A DNA stretch of 64,000 nucleotides from Photobacterium malacitanum (GCF_900185615.1 NZ_FYAK01000003.1:248001-312000); one strand, 5' to 3'. Numbered from the stretch's first letter, positions 8,903 to 18,379 are shown. The notes: a model not told the origin generated them from the letters alone. Program-made: numbers and translations.

Positions 8903-10930
8903 ATGAGTAAACTGTTTAATCTTGTCTCTGATTATTCTCCAGCGGGCGATCAACCTACGGCAATAGAGCAATTAATGGATGGACTTGATTCTGGTCTTGC
9001 ACAGCAAACGTTACTTGGCGTAACGGGATCAGGAAAAACGTTTACAATTGCTAATGTTATTGCTCAAGCCAACCGTCCCACTCTAATCATGGCGCCCAAT
9101 AAAACTTTAGCAGCCCAGCTTTATGGTGAAATGCGGGATTTCTTTCCTGATAATGCGGTTGAGTATTTTGTTTCCTATTATGATTATTATCAACCTGAGG
9201 CTTATGTACCTACTACAGATACCTTTATTGAAAAAGATGCATCAGTAAATGCTCACATTGAACAGATGCGATTATCAGCCACTAAAGCATTAATGGAGCG
9301 GCGTGATGTTATTATCATCGCGTCAGTATCTGCTATTTATGGCCTTGGTGATCCTGATTCCTACTTAAAAATGATGCTTCATGTTCGTCGAGGTGATGTA
9401 CTCAATCAGCGTGATATTTTGCGTCGTTTAGCCGAACTACAATATAAACGTAATGATGCTGTTTTTGAACGTGGTACGTTTCGTGTTCGCGGCGAAGTGA
9501 TTGATATTTTTCCGGCGGAATCTGAAAAAGAAGCCATTCGACTGGAGCTATTTGATGATGAAGTCGAGGTCATTTCAGCATTTGACCCACTGACTGGTGC
9601 CATCATTCAACGAGATTTAGCTCGAACAACTATTTATCCTAAAACTCACTACGTAACACCAAGAGAGAAAATTCTAGAAGCAATTGAAGGGATCAAGCTT
9701 GAACTCGCACAGCGTAAGCAACAATTGTTAGATAATAATAAATTAGTTGAAGAACAACGCATTTCTCAGCGAACCCAATTTGATATTGAAATGATGAACG
9801 AACTGGGTTTTTGTTCTGGTATTGAAAACTATTCACGTTATCTCAGTGGGCGTACAGAGGGTGAGCCACCACCAACATTGTTTGATTATCTTCCTGCTGA
9901 CGGTCTATTAATCATTGATGAATCACATGTTACTGTCTCTCAAATTGGTGCCATGTTCCGTGGTGACCGCTCGCGCAAAGAAAATCTGGTTGAATATGGA
10001 TTTCGATTGCCTTCTGCACTTGATAATCGACCAATGAAGTTTGAGGAGTTTGAATCATTAGCGCCACAAACTATTTATGTGTCGGCGACACCTGGTAACT
10101 ATGAAATTGAAAAATCAGGTGGCGATATTGCAGAGCAAGTAGTGCGTCCGACAGGATTACTCGATCCTGAAATAGAAGTTAGACCTGTAGCAACCCAAGT
10201 CGATGATTTATTGTCTGAAATTAATATTCGCTCCGCTAAACAAGAACGTGTATTAGTTACAACGCTAACCAAGCGTATGTCTGAAGATCTGACCGAATAT
10301 TTAACTGAACATGGCGTAAAGGTACGTTATCTTCACTCTGATATTGATACCGTAGAACGGGTTGAAATTATTCGTGATTTACGTTTAGGTGAGTTTGATG
10401 TGCTGGTGGGAATTAACTTATTACGCGAAGGATTAGATATTCCAGAAGTGTCTCTAGTCGCGATTTTAGATGCAGACAAAGAAGGCTTTTTACGTTCAGA
10501 AAGATCCTTGATTCAAACCATGGGACGTGCAGCTCGAAATGTAGAAGGTAAAGCGATTTTATATGGTGATCGTATTACGGGTTCAATGGAGCGGGCGATA
10601 AATGAAACTCAACGTCGACGTGAAAAACAAATAATTTACAATTTGGAAAACAATATTACACCACAAAAATTGAATAAGAAAATTGGTGATTTATTAGAGC
10701 TTGGTGCTCCAAGTGGACGCACTAAGTCACGCAATAAAGCTGCAGATCTTCATAAAGTTGCAGAATCAAAAGGCACTTATTCAATATTAACACCACAGCA
10801 ATTAGAGCTTGAAATACAAGTGTTAGAAAAACAAATGTATGACTTTGCACAAAACTTAGAGTTTGAACAAGCCGCTGATACACGAGATAAAATCCATCAA
10901 TTACGACAGCAGTTTATCGCTAATAGTTAA
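8903..10930 (+). CDS. uvrB: Excinuclease ABC subunit B
   Basis: The damage-verification helicase of nucleotide excision repair; it is loaded by UvrA and then recruits UvrC. The 675-residue product has Walker A GVTGSGKT (residues 39-46), the DNA-gripping beta-hairpin [10 protein letters not shown] (about 92-101), the DESH box in [10 protein letters not shown], superfamily-2 motifs V-VI including [12 protein letters not shown] and QTMGRAARN, and a C-terminal UVR motif for UvrC contact (about 632-667). Length is normal. The start ATG has a weak ribosome-binding site and overlaps the stop of an upstream repeat-containing frame. No LexA box is evident, unlike E. coli uvrB. Confidence 0.97.
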   Translation: MSKLFNLVSDYSPAGDQPTAIEQLMDGLDSGLAQQTLLGVTGSGKTFTIANVIAQANRPTLIMAPNKTLAAQLYGEMRDFFPDNAVEYFVSYYDYYQPEAYVPTTDTFIEKDASVNAHIEQMRLSATKALMERRDVIIIASVSAIYGLGDPDSYLKMMLHVRRGDVLNQRDILRRLAELQYKRNDAVFERGTFRVRGEVIDIFPAESEKEAIRLELFDDEVEVISAFDPLTGAIIQRDLARTTIYPKTHYVTPREKILEAIEGIKLELAQRKQQLLDNNKLVEEQRISQRTQFDIEMMNELGFCSGIENYSRYLSGRTEGEPPPTLFDYLPADGLLIIDESHVTVSQIGAMFRGDRSRKENLVEYGFRLPSALDNRPMKFEEFESLAPQTIYVSATPGNYEIEKSGGDIAEQVVRPTGLLDPEIEVRPVATQVDDLLSEINIRSAKQERVLVTTLTKRMSEDLTEYLTEHGVKVRYLHSDIDTVERVEIIRDLRLGEFDVLVGINLLREGLDIPEVSLVAILDADKEGFLRSERSLIQTMGRAARNVEGKAILYGDRITGSMERAINETQRRREKQIIYNLENNITPQKLNKKIGDLLELGAPSGRTKSRNKAADLHKVAESKGTYSILTPQQLELEIQVLEKQMYDFAQNLEFEQAADTRDKIHQLRQQFIANS

Positions 10931-10959
10931 GCAAACGTTGTTAACATTAACTTTGAGAT

Positions 10960-11064
10960 AAAAAAAAAGCCAGCCGATAAAAAGTTTCGGTTGGCTTCAT
11001 TGTTACGTGAAAGAATCCACAAACAACGTCAGTTGGCTAGGTTGACCCCTAAGATAGAGAGTCA
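10960..11064 (-). ncRNA. qrr1: Qrr quorum-regulatory small RNA
   Basis: On the minus strand the RNA would begin TGACTC, form a first stem with GGGTCA, then carry CTAGCCAACTGACGTTGTT, the hallmark Qrr segment that pairs with the luxR/hapR/litR-type mRNA, and end with a stem AAGCCAACCG/CGGCTGGCTT and an eight-T run. The 105-base length fits Vibrio Qrr RNAs, as does the position between uvrB and luxO, divergent from luxO. The 5' end is placed 12 bases after the GC of a sigma-54 promoter. By family knowledge it is an Hfq-dependent RNA made at low cell density under phospho-LuxO. A 74-codon plus-strand frame over it is spurious. Confidence 0.95.
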
Positions 11065-11074
11065 GTATTTATAT

Positions 11075-11090
11075 AGCATACTCCATGCCA
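11075..11090 (-). promoter_or_regulatory. Sigma-54 promoter of qrr1
   Basis: The minus strand reads TGGCATGGAGTATGCT: the invariant GG and GC doublets are separated by exactly ten bases, as required for RpoN. The predicted transcription start, 11064, is precisely the U of the UGAC 5' end expected for Qrr RNAs. Confidence 0.88.
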
Positions 11091-11159
11091 ACTTTTATTT
11101 TATGGTGTGGTTGGCTTTTTTTGTGAATATATACGGTATTGGTTGTCTTTATTTGTCGT

Positions 11160-11172
11160 TTGCACTGTGCAA
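11160..11172. promoter_or_regulatory. LuxO operator 1
   Basis: TTGCACTGTGCAA is a perfect TTGCA-N3-TGCAA palindrome, the LuxO binding consensus. It lies about 100 bases upstream of the qrr1 start, a usual distance for a sigma-54 enhancer, and between qrr1 and luxO, so it could also serve luxO autoregulation. Confidence 0.85.
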
Positions 11173-11185
11173 AAAAAGAATGCTT

Positions 11186-11198
11186 TTGCAAAATGCGA
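11186..11198. promoter_or_regulatory. LuxO operator 2
   Basis: TTGCAAAATGCGA differs from TTGCA-N3-TGCAA by one base. It is 13 bases from operator 1, so two LuxO dimers could bind side by side. Confidence 0.75.
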
Positions 11199-11304
11199 AT
11201 CATTATGCGAATTGATCTGGCATAATATAAAAAATACAAATTAGGAACCCAGTTTCTGTTGTATTGATTACAATTAGCTTAAGGGGTTCGTTTTTGGAGG
11301 AGCG

Positions 11305-12750
11305 ATGGAAAGCATTACACGACAACGCCAAGTCTTAATGGTTGAAGATACTGCGTCAGTGGCTGCCTTATACAAATCTTACCTAAATCCCCTCGGACTC
11401 AATGTTAGTATTGTGGGAACAGGTAAAGAAGCACTGAGCTTTATTAAAGATATTATTCCAGATCTAATTTTGTTAGATCTTCGTTTGCCTGATATGACAG
11501 GCATGGAAGTATTACAACTGGTTCGACAACAACACGGAAATATTCCCGTTGTGATCATGACTGCTCACGGATCGATTGATATTGCTGTTGATGCGATTCG
11601 ACAAGGCGCTCAAGATTTTTTAATTAAGCCTTGTGAGGCGGATAGATTACGTATAACCGTTAATAATGTGTTTAAAGGCAACACCAAATCATCTGAAACA
11701 GCTTCTAAACAATCTGACGGTGCTCAATATCAAGGTTTTATTGGTAACAGTTTACCTATGCAAGCGGTATATCGTGTTATTGAATCTGCGGCATCAAGTA
11801 AAGCCACCGTATTTATTACAGGTGAAAGTGGTACTGGTAAAGAAGTGTGTGCTGAAGCGATTCATGCTGCGAGCCCAAGACATGATAAACCGTTTATTGC
11901 GTTAAATTGTGCTGCCATTCCTAAAGAATTGATTGAAAGTGAATTATTTGGTCATGTAAAAGGGGCATTTACGGGGGCATCAACCGAGCGTCAAGGTGCG
12001 GTTGAAATGGCACATAATGGTACCTTGATGTTGGATGAACTATGTGAGATGGATTTAGACTTACAGAGTAAGTTGTTGCGTTTTATTCAAACGGGTACCT
12101 ATCAAAAAGTTGGCTCATCAAAAACATCGCGCGTAGATGTACGCTTTGTTTGTGCAACCAATAGAAACCCATGGCAAGAAGTACAGGAAGGGCGTTTTCG
12201 AGAAGATCTTTATTATCGTCTGCATGTTATTCCAATTACATTGCCGCCTTTGCGTGATCGCGGTGAAGATATAATAGAAATAGCTCACGCACTACTTGGA
12301 TTAATGTCATTAGAAGAAGGTAAAGATTTTAGCCGTTTCTCTAAAGAAGTATTACAGCTGATAGCGTCTTATTCTTGGCCTGGTAACGTTCGTGAGTTGC
12401 AAAATATTATTCGTAATATTGTGGTGTTAAATACTGGCGAAGAAGTTACTAAAGAAATGGTCCCTCCGCCGATAAATGCTATTTTTGGTGCAGAAATTGC
12501 ATCACCAATGTCAATCTATCCACAATTGAATACACTAACGTCTGCAGTGAATACGTCATTTGTTGATGAAGTACATAAAGATAAAATTGAACCGCTTTGG
12601 ATAGTCGAAAAGCGCGCTATTCAATGGGCTATTGATGCTTGTGACGGTAACATACCGCGAGCAGCAGGATTGTTAGAGGTCAGCCCATCGACAATTTATC
12701 GCAAATTACAAACTTGGCAAGAAGCTACGGGTAGTCGGGAGATTGATTAA
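11305..12750 (+). CDS. luxO: Quorum-sensing sigma-54 response regulator LuxO
   Basis: A NtrC-family activator that, when phosphorylated by LuxU at low cell density, switches on qrr small RNA genes. The 481-residue product has a receiver domain with Asp58 in LILLDL and Lys108-Pro in LIKP, an AAA+ domain with Walker A GESGTGKE (173-180), the sigma-54-contacting GAFTGA loop (220-225) and Walker B LMLDEL (241-246), and a Fis-type helix-turn-helix at the C-terminus (about 449-470). The start ATG follows a clear GGAGGA site. It is divergent from qrr1 and overlaps luxU by one base. Confidence 0.97.
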   Translation: MESITRQRQVLMVEDTASVAALYKSYLNPLGLNVSIVGTGKEALSFIKDIIPDLILLDLRLPDMTGMEVLQLVRQQHGNIPVVIMTAHGSIDIAVDAIRQGAQDFLIKPCEADRLRITVNNVFKGNTKSSETASKQSDGAQYQGFIGNSLPMQAVYRVIESAASSKATVFITGESGTGKEVCAEAIHAASPRHDKPFIALNCAAIPKELIESELFGHVKGAFTGASTERQGAVEMAHNGTLMLDELCEMDLDLQSKLLRFIQTGTYQKVGSSKTSRVDVRFVCATNRNPWQEVQEGRFREDLYYRLHVIPITLPPLRDRGEDIIEIAHALLGLMSLEEGKDFSRFSKEVLQLIASYSWPGNVRELQNIIRNIVVLNTGEEVTKEMVPPPINAIFGAEIASPMSIYPQLNTLTSAVNTSFVDEVHKDKIEPLWIVEKRAIQWAIDACDGNIPRAAGLLEVSPSTIYRKLQTWQEATGSREID

Positions 12751-13109
12751 TGGCAACCACTATAAATGCAGAAACATTAAAAAGACTGGCAGATGAAGTC
12801 GGTGCAGAAACAGTCGTTATCTTACTGAATGTATTTAGTGATGAGCTTGAACAGTATTTACAAAAACTATCAAGCCAGCCATCAGTGAATCAAATTGGTG
12901 AAATTAGTCATGCAATTAAAAGTAGTGCTGCAAGTTTTGGTGCAGATGATTTAGCATTGATGGCGCAAGAATGTGAATACCGAGTCAGACAAGGGCAAGA
13001 TGATTGGATGATCGACCATTTACCTCAATTTAGGCAAATGGTCGAAGGAATGGCAGTTGAATATAAACAACTAGCTGGCAGCGATGAGTTTATCAACCGC
13101 ATGCTTTAG
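12750..13109 (+). CDS. luxU: Phosphorelay protein LuxU
   Basis: A histidine phosphotransfer (HPt) protein that carries phosphate between the autoinducer sensor kinases and LuxO. The 119-residue four-helix product has His54 in EISHAIKSSAASFGA, the normal HPt active-site pattern, followed by LALMAQECEYRVRQG. Its ATG shares one base with the luxO stop, so the two are translated together. The last 39 bases overlap the end of the convergent yvcK gene. Confidence 0.95.
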   Translation: MATTINAETLKRLADEVGAETVVILLNVFSDELEQYLQKLSSQPSVNQIGEISHAIKSSAASFGADDLALMAQECEYRVRQGQDDWMIDHLPQFRQMVEGMAVEYKQLAGSDEFINRML

Positions 13110-13967
13110 TTTGTTACGATCATGACGCCATTCATGATTATTAGAAGCTAAATCAAGTACCATCTGTTGATACTTGGCTGCAAGCTGTGGCTGATGTTCG
13201 TCAGTAATAATGGTATCAATCACTCTGCCAGCCATTGCGCGTTCGCACCAATGTAACATTGTTTCAAGGCTCATCTCTCCAGCTGGGCCTTTTTCTTTGT
13301 CCAAATTAGTAATAAAGGCTATTTTCGCTTTACTAACTTTTAACGCTTGCTCGATATCACGTAATAGTAATACCGGCATGATGCTGGTTAAAAAGCTACC
13401 TGGACCTAAGAGTATAATGTCGGCTTCTATAATTGCATTTACCGCTTCTTTGGTTGCGGGTACTGCTGGCTCTAAATACAGCCGTTTAGGCGCTTCTGCC
13501 AATTCATCGACACTCGTTTCACCGTTAATTATTTTACCGTCATAGGTGATTGCGGCCAAATCTGATGGGTGTTCAGACATCGGAATAATATACGGCTTAA
13601 CATGGAGCATATCGCGAATAAGATTAATAGCGTCTAAAGGACGAATACAAAGGTTATCTAATGCAGTTAACATTAAATTACCTAAGTTATGGCCATTAAG
13701 TTCGCCATTACCACGAAAACGGTATTCAAAAATCATCGAGCCAATTGATGGTTCTGTGATTAATTGGTTAATACAGTTACGCATATCTCCCCACGCAATT
13801 CCGCCCTGACAAGCGCGAATTCGACCAGTAGAACCACCATTATCTGTTGTGGTTACGATACCTGTTACTTGTGAACCATAATCGGATAATGAGGATAAAA
13901 CACGACCTAACCCATGACCGCCGCCAATGGCAACAATACGTGTTGTTGCGGTACTCTCTATAGACAT
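13071..13967 (-). CDS. yvcK: YvcK/CofD-like gluconeogenesis factor family protein
   Basis: A nucleotide-sugar-binding protein of the YvcK/YbhK family, structurally related to 2-phospho-L-lactate transferase CofD; in other bacteria it affects carbon metabolism and cell wall precursor flow. The sequence shows GGGHGLGRVLSSLS near the N-terminus and TDNGGSTGRIR, both family signatures, and ENL/NGHNLGNLMLTAL later. I chose ATG 13967 (MSIESTATTRIV, 298 residues); a TTG 14 codons upstream is open but adds a non-homologous basic stretch. Neither has a strong ribosome-binding site. The 3' end overlaps luxU tail-to-tail by 39 bp. In Vibrio this gene also follows luxOU. Confidence 0.9.
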   Translation of the reverse strand: MSIESTATTRIVAIGGGHGLGRVLSSLSDYGSQVTGIVTTTDNGGSTGRIRACQGGIAWGDMRNCINQLITEPSIGSMIFEYRFRGNGELNGHNLGNLMLTALDNLCIRPLDAINLIRDMLHVKPYIIPMSEHPSDLAAITYDGKIINGETSVDELAEAPKRLYLEPAVPATKEAVNAIIEADIILLGPGSFLTSIMPVLLLRDIEQALKVSKAKIAFITNLDKEKGPAGEMSLETMLHWCERAMAGRVIDTIITDEHQPQLAAKYQQMVLDLASNNHEWRHDRNKLKHAVDKLIAAS

Positions 13968-14079
13968 AATGTTTGTTCTAATTATTATTTTATGGGTATA
14001 TTTTAACAAATGTTACGAGCTTATGCATTTATTGGTTAATGTGCATTTGAATATTAATCAGAGAAGAGCGATGCTTAAG

Positions 14080-14658
14080 TCAGTGTTGAGTGTAAATTTT
14101 ACTCATAAGATAGTCGCAAGCTTGAAGGCAATCAGGATGGTTGAGTAGGGTTTGTTTTTCTTGAGTTGGTAGCGGTAATATTTCAAGCCAGCGTTGACAC
14201 AGCCAACTTAAATTATCAAATTCTTGTTGATGGTGTAATTTGTCTAAATCGGGGTATTTGTTAAACATTAATTGTAACCGTGTCGACAATAATTGTTGTT
14301 CGGTGGTGAGCTGCTGTTGAGGCCAGTGCGGTAATTGTAGACATTTCCCCCACATAATATCATCGTTACCTTGTTCAATCGTGGTAATTTTAAACAGCTC
14401 TTGGCCATAAATATTTAAGCGAATTAATGGATTATTTGGTTCATGATTAAAATCTTCAATCGTGACTCTTGTGCCGATATTATATAATTTTTTGCGTGAT
14501 GATTTATTACTAAACATGCAGATACCGATCCCTGTTTTTGATAACAAAAGGGCTCTCAGTGTTGTGATATGGGTAATTCCTGATAAATAAAGATGCATTC
14601 GTCCAGCAGGAAGAATATGACGTTTTTGAAATAATAAAGGCATATTGAAAGTAGTCAT
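14080..14658 (-). CDS. Lon N-terminal (LON substrate-binding) domain protein
   Basis: A 192-residue stand-alone version of the Lon protease N-domain with no ATPase or protease parts. Supporting features are the opening MPLLFQKRHILPAGRMHLYLSGI pattern (a hydrophobic strand, then P-G-R and an I-x-x-I helix), a GIGICMF strand, and the IGTRVTIEDFN strand that corresponds to VGTVARI in canonical LON domains. The C-terminal 80 residues are helical. Function is unknown; the domain binds substrates in Lon and CRBN. It lies upstream of yvcK on the same strand with a 112-base gap and could be co-transcribed. Confidence 0.75.
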   Translation of the reverse strand: MTTFNMPLLFQKRHILPAGRMHLYLSGITHITTLRALLLSKTGIGICMFSNKSSRKKLYNIGTRVTIEDFNHEPNNPLIRLNIYGQELFKITTIEQGNDDIMWGKCLQLPHWPQQQLTTEQQLLSTRLQLMFNKYPDLDKLHHQQEFDNLSWLCQRWLEILPLPTQEKQTLLNHPDCLQACDYLMSKIYTQH

Positions 14659-14852
14659 AGCTGCACTATTTTATGAATTGTATTCTTTTATAGGCAAGCA
14701 AGTCTGATGCCGAAGTAACACAAAAGCATGGTTGAGTAATCAACTGCCTGATTGCAAATAATTAAACAACCATTGCTTGATTATAATCATTTTAAAATAG
14801 CAACTACATTGCATATAGTGAGTGCAAAATAAAAACCATTATGCCTAATGTG

Positions 14853-15080
14853 CTACTTAGTTTGATCAATCCACGACTGAACACTGTCAGTTGGTAATAA
14901 TTCTAAGTGGCCAAAATCATCGAAATACCATCCCTTAATTAAGCCCTTATTACGCATTTCGATAAAATTACCCAGTACCTGTTGTGCCGCTGCATGCGCA
15001 GAATCGCTATCAAGGCTCTCTTCTCGTTGCAGATAAAGAGCAATATCATCCAATGTTGCTGATTCGATTATATTGGACAT
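14853..15080 (-). CDS. Small acidic conserved-looking protein, function unknown
   Basis: A 75-residue product, strongly acidic in the first half (SLDSDSAHAA) and ending DSVQSWIDQTK. The segment GLIKGWYFDDFGHLELLP suggests a small folded domain with aromatic core. An AGGA-type site lies just upstream of the ATG. It is on the minus strand between the Lon-N-domain gene and the moa leader. I do not recognise the family with certainty; no transmembrane segment or signal peptide is seen. Confidence 0.65.
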   Translation of the reverse strand: MSNIIESATLDDIALYLQREESLDSDSAHAAAQQVLGNFIEMRNKGLIKGWYFDDFGHLELLPTDSVQSWIDQTK

Positions 15081-15254
15081 AAATCCTCCATTAGTGACAT
15101 CAATTTAGGGTTAAATACTTAACTAGTATTGTCGTGTTTCTGCTCGAAAGGTAGAATGTGAGCCTGTTTTTTTCAGTTATTTGTCAATTTTCGAAAAACT
15201 CTGATACTTTTAAATAAGAAATGCCGTTGTGTAACATTAATAGTTAATCAACGA

Positions 15255-15426
15255 CTGATGTGCATAACTGCCATAACTCCGAGCTTTTTTCACTAAGTTG
15301 CTACGTGCTGTTTGAGTGTTCCTATAAGGAATATCTAATAGTCAATAAGTGATTAACGCCAGTGACATAATGTCACCAGGGTTGGTTTAGAAATGAATCG
15401 GCCTCCCGCATTTGGAAAGGTGTTCC
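15255..15426 (+). promoter_or_regulatory. Probable molybdenum-cofactor leader RNA (Moco motif)
   Basis: The leader before moaA contains ordered elements: CTCCGAGC, GCTACGTGCTG, the perfect hairpin GTGACAT-A-ATGTCAC at about 15362-15376, CAGGGTTGG, then GGCCTCCCG and TTGGAAAGG, where the last is the moaA ribosome-binding site. This arrangement and location resemble the Moco RNA motif known upstream of moaABCDE in gammaproteobacteria. I judged this by eye only; a covariance-model search would decide. Confidence 0.55.
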
Positions 15427-16416
15427 GTGGCTAAACAATTACAAGATAGTTTTAATCGTAAATTTTACTATTTACGACTCTCAGTTACCGATGTGTGTAA
15501 CTTCAAATGTACATATTGCCTACCTGATGGCTACCAACCAGCGGAAAAAAAGAAGCCTTCTTTTTTGAGCTTGGATGAAATTCAGCGTGTGACAGCAGCT
15601 TTTGCTGATTGTGGTACCACCAAAGTACGTATTACTGGTGGTGAGCCAAGTTTACGCCGTGATTTTACCGATATCATTCGTACTGTTGCGAGCCAACCAG
15701 GCATCACTAAAGTGGCAACCACCACTAATGGTTATCGCATGGCAAAGCACGTTCATGAGTGGCGTCAAGCTGGATTAACACACATTAATGTCAGTGTTGA
15801 TAGCTTAGATCCAAAGATGTTTTACCAGATCACCGGTGAAAATATGTTTCATCAGGTTATGGAAGGTATTGATGCTGCCTTTGATGCTGGTTTTGAACAA
15901 GTAAAAATCAACACTGTTTTACTCAAAGATCTTAACTCTCAAGAATTACCTAAGTTTTTAGAATGGATTAAAACCCGTCCGATCCAACTACGCTTTATTG
16001 AGTTAATGCAAACGGGTGAAATGGATAGCCTGTTCAGTAAGCATCATGTATCAGGTGTCAGTATTCGTAATCATCTGATTGCTAACGGCTGGTTATTAAA
16101 AGTTAAAAGCAATAATGATGGCCCAGCTCAAGTTTTCTATCACCCTGATTATATTGGTGAAATTGGGTTGATTATGCCATATGAAAAGAATTTTTGTGAA
16201 AGCTGTAATCGTCTTCGTGTATCGGCAAAAGGTAAGCTACATCTGTGCCTATTTGGTGAAGAAGGCGTTGAATTACGTGATTTATTAGCTGACGATAGCC
16301 AGCAACCACAACTTATTGAGCGTATTCAAGCGAGCTTAAATACCAAGGCTGTCAGTCACTTTCTTGATGAAGGTAAAACGGGCATGACGCCAAACCTTGC
16401 ATCTATTGGTGGCTAG
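15427..16416 (+). CDS. moaA: GTP 3',8-cyclase MoaA
   Basis: The radical-SAM enzyme that starts molybdenum cofactor synthesis from GTP. Cys24, Cys28 and Cys31 (CNFKCTYC) bind the SAM cluster; CESCNRLR with the later cysteine in LHLCLFG bind the second [4Fe-4S] cluster; the terminal Gly-Gly (SIGG) needed for activity is present. I chose GTG 15427 because [19 protein letters not shown] aligns with E. coli MoaA from its first residue and GGAAAGG lies six bases upstream; a TTG at 15412 would sit inside that site. The product is 329 residues. First gene of moaACDE. Confidence 0.95.
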   Translation: MAKQLQDSFNRKFYYLRLSVTDVCNFKCTYCLPDGYQPAEKKKPSFLSLDEIQRVTAAFADCGTTKVRITGGEPSLRRDFTDIIRTVASQPGITKVATTTNGYRMAKHVHEWRQAGLTHINVSVDSLDPKMFYQITGENMFHQVMEGIDAAFDAGFEQVKINTVLLKDLNSQELPKFLEWIKTRPIQLRFIELMQTGEMDSLFSKHHVSGVSIRNHLIANGWLLKVKSNNDGPAQVFYHPDYIGEIGLIMPYEKNFCESCNRLRVSAKGKLHLCLFGEEGVELRDLLADDSQQPQLIERIQASLNTKAVSHFLDEGKTGMTPNLASIGG

Positions 16417-16507
16417 GTTATACGACGTACGATGATAAATAATACATTAGCTATCGATATATCATAATCGGTAGTGCATAAGTTATTGCTTTTATTGGGA
16501 ATAAAGA

Positions 16508-16987
16508 ATGAATCAGTTTACCCATATTAATGCTTCAGGTGAAGCTAACATGGTTGATGTATCAGCAAAAGTTGAGACAGTACGTGAAGCACGTGCAGAA
16601 GCATTTGTGCATATGGCACCTGAAACCTTGGCATTAATTGTCTCTGGTCAGCATCATAAAGGTGATGTTTTCGCAACAGCGCGCATTGCAGGTATTCAAG
16701 CAGCAAAGAAAACATGGGATCTGATTCCATTATGTCATCCACTACTACTGACTAAAGTTGAAGTTCAATTAGAAGCTATTGCTGCTGAAAATAAAGTACG
16801 CATCGAATCTTGTTGTAAGCTAACCGGTAAAACAGGCGTTGAAATGGAAGCACTAACCGCAGCTTCTGTTGCGGCATTAACTATCTATGATATGTGTAAA
16901 GCCGTTCAAAAAGACATGGTAATCAGTCAAGTACGATTACTTGAGAAGACGGGTGGTAAATCTGGACACTTTAAGGTTGAAGCATGA
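16508..16987 (+). CDS. moaC: Cyclic pyranopterin monophosphate synthase MoaC
   Basis: Converts the MoaA product to cyclic pyranopterin monophosphate. The 159-residue product contains [14 protein letters not shown] and [25 protein letters not shown], which hold the conserved active-site histidine, glutamate, aspartate and lysine residues of the family. Length is normal. It follows moaA by about 90 bases with no moaB between, and its stop overlaps the start of moaD (ATGA). Confidence 0.96.
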   Translation: MNQFTHINASGEANMVDVSAKVETVREARAEAFVHMAPETLALIVSGQHHKGDVFATARIAGIQAAKKTWDLIPLCHPLLLTKVEVQLEAIAAENKVRIESCCKLTGKTGVEMEALTAASVAALTIYDMCKAVQKDMVISQVRLLEKTGGKSGHFKVEA

Positions 16988-17229
16988 TTAAAGTACTATT
17001 TTTTGCTCAAATTAAAGAGTTAGTCGGCGTTGATGGGATTGAGGTTGCAGCAGAATTTGCAACAGCAGATGACTTACGTCAGTCATTATTATCTCGTGGC
17101 GATAAGTGGCAGTTAGCATTAGAGTCAGGTAAATTATTGGTTGCTGTTAATCAAACCATTTGCCGATTAGATACAGCCATTAAAGATGGTGATGAAGTTG
17201 CTTTTTTCCCACCCGTTACTGGGGGTTAA
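16984..17229 (+). CDS. moaD: Molybdopterin synthase sulfur carrier subunit MoaD
   Basis: A ubiquitin-fold protein of 81 residues whose C-terminal Gly-Gly (FFPPVTGG) is thiocarboxylated to donate sulfur for molybdopterin. It pairs with MoaE to make molybdopterin synthase. Its ATG overlaps the moaC stop by four bases, and moaE begins one base after its own stop, so the three genes are translationally linked. Confidence 0.95.
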   Translation: MIKVLFFAQIKELVGVDGIEVAAEFATADDLRQSLLSRGDKWQLALESGKLLVAVNQTICRLDTAIKDGDEVAFFPPVTGG

Positions 17230-17230
17230 G

Positions 17231-17677
17231 ATGATTTCAGTTCAACATCAAGATTTTTCAGTTGCAGATGAATATGCCAAGCTTGCTGAAGGTAATGAAG
17301 CGGGCGCTGTGGTAACGTTTATTGGTAAAGTGCGTGATTTTAATCAAGGTGATGCAGTAACGGGTTTGTCGTTAGAGCATTATCCGGGTATGACAGAAAA
17401 AGCGTTGCAAGAAATTATTGTTCAAGCACGTAGCCGATGGCCATTATTACAAACACGAGTGATCCATCGTGTTGGTGATCTTGAATTAGGTGATCAAATT
17501 GTGTTTGTTGGTGTTACAAGTGCGCATCGTGGTGCTGCATTTGAAGCCTGTGAATTCATTATGGATTATTTGAAAACCCGCGCGCCATTTTGGAAAAAAG
17601 AACAAACACCATCGGAAAGCCGGTGGGTCGATGCGCGTGAAACCGATAATTCTGCCGCAGACCGTTGGTCTAAATAA
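17231..17677 (+). CDS. moaE: Molybdopterin synthase catalytic subunit MoaE
   Basis: The large subunit of molybdopterin synthase, which converts cyclic pyranopterin monophosphate with sulfur from MoaD. The 148-residue product shows GAVVTFIGKVRDFN, LSLEHYPGMTEK, HRVGDLELGD, the HRGAAFEACEF segment and the FWKKEQT region with the catalytic lysine. I chose ATG 17231 (MISVQHQDFSV), which matches family starts and has GGGGG upstream inside the moaD end; a longer frame from 17186 runs through moaD out of phase and is not needed. Last gene of the operon. Confidence 0.95.
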   Translation: MISVQHQDFSVADEYAKLAEGNEAGAVVTFIGKVRDFNQGDAVTGLSLEHYPGMTEKALQEIIVQARSRWPLLQTRVIHRVGDLELGDQIVFVGVTSAHRGAAFEACEFIMDYLKTRAPFWKKEQTPSESRWVDARETDNSAADRWSK

Positions 17678-17692
17678 CATTGATTTATAAAT

Positions 17693-17720
17693 AAAAGGAG
17701 CTGATTTCAGCTCCTTTTTT
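17693..17720 (+). terminator. Rho-independent terminator after moaE
   Basis: Stem AAAAGGAGCT/AGCTCCTTTT with a short loop and a T-run of seven, 15 bases after the moaE stop. Confidence 0.88.
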
Positions 17721-17745
17721 TATAGGTAAACATTAACGATAAATA

Positions 17746-17850
17746 CTATTTCTTATTTTTATTCTTATCTCGATTTGCCGCTGTAGTTGGAACGTAGCTA
17801 GTGCGAAAACGGGATGGACTTGGTCGTGAAATGCAGCCTGTGGGTCTCAT
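17746..17850 (-). CDS. Possible 34-residue basic small protein
   Basis: A short minus-strand frame from ATG 17850, MRPTGCISRPSPSRFRTSY then a Lys/Asn-rich end. It begins 13 bases after an AAGAG stretch and ends close to the moaE terminator. It is highly basic with one cysteine. It is too short for confident coding assignment; conservation in related genomes would be the test. The surrounding 17678-18196 holds nothing else I can name. Confidence 0.3.
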   Translation of the reverse strand: MRPTGCISRPSPSRFRTSYVPTTAANRDKNKNKK

Positions 17851-18196
17851 AATTTACTCTTATTCTCACCGTATGAAATAACAGAGGGATTACTAAGAAA
17901 TTTAACTTGGTACGGGATATATTTCTTAATGATTAAATGATAGCGAGCTTATTGGTTTATTTATAGGATCTTTACCAGCTTATGATGTTGTTTGCTAAAA
18001 TAATCTATCTGTTACCATTTTAAGATCTTTTTGTTATTAATACGCAAAAACAGTGTCAATAATGCGGTGAGATTAAGCCTCATGTGCCATATTTATAGAG
18101 TGAAGGGCACTAAGAGAGTATTGAGCTGGTATAAGGCCAAGTCGTTAAGTGGTAGTGAAGGTCTGCTGGCGTCATTTAACAGCGGAGAAGTTGATT

Positions 18197-18358
18197 ATGC
18201 ATAAACGTATATCTTGCAAAAGAGTAAGGCAGATGATGGCTGATGTTGGCATTAATGATAATAACCATGATGATGAAGCACAGCTATTACTTGAACAAAA
18301 ACAGCAAGCAGTCAGTGAAGATAAGCAGCTTATTAAGCTAGATAGCGAAAGTAAGTAA
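18197..18358 (+). CDS. Small charged protein, function unknown
   Basis: A 53-residue frame, MHKRISCKRVRQMMADVGI followed by an acidic, Gln-rich helix ending LDSESK. ATG 18197 has GGAGAAG six bases upstream, a good ribosome-binding site, and a terminator follows 20 bases after the stop, so a separate small transcript is plausible. The basic first third and acidic second part suggest a nucleic acid or protein binding peptide, but I do not recognise it. A GTG 16 codons upstream is open and less likely. Confidence 0.5.
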   Translation: MHKRISCKRVRQMMADVGINDNNHDDEAQLLLEQKQQAVSEDKQLIKLDSESK

Positions 18359-18379
18359 ATTTAACTTAATTTATATAAG

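Noticed and set aside
10991..11215. 74-codon plus-strand frame between uvrB and luxO
   Set aside because: It covers the antisense of the Qrr RNA, its sigma-54 promoter and the LuxO sites, which explain the sequence fully.
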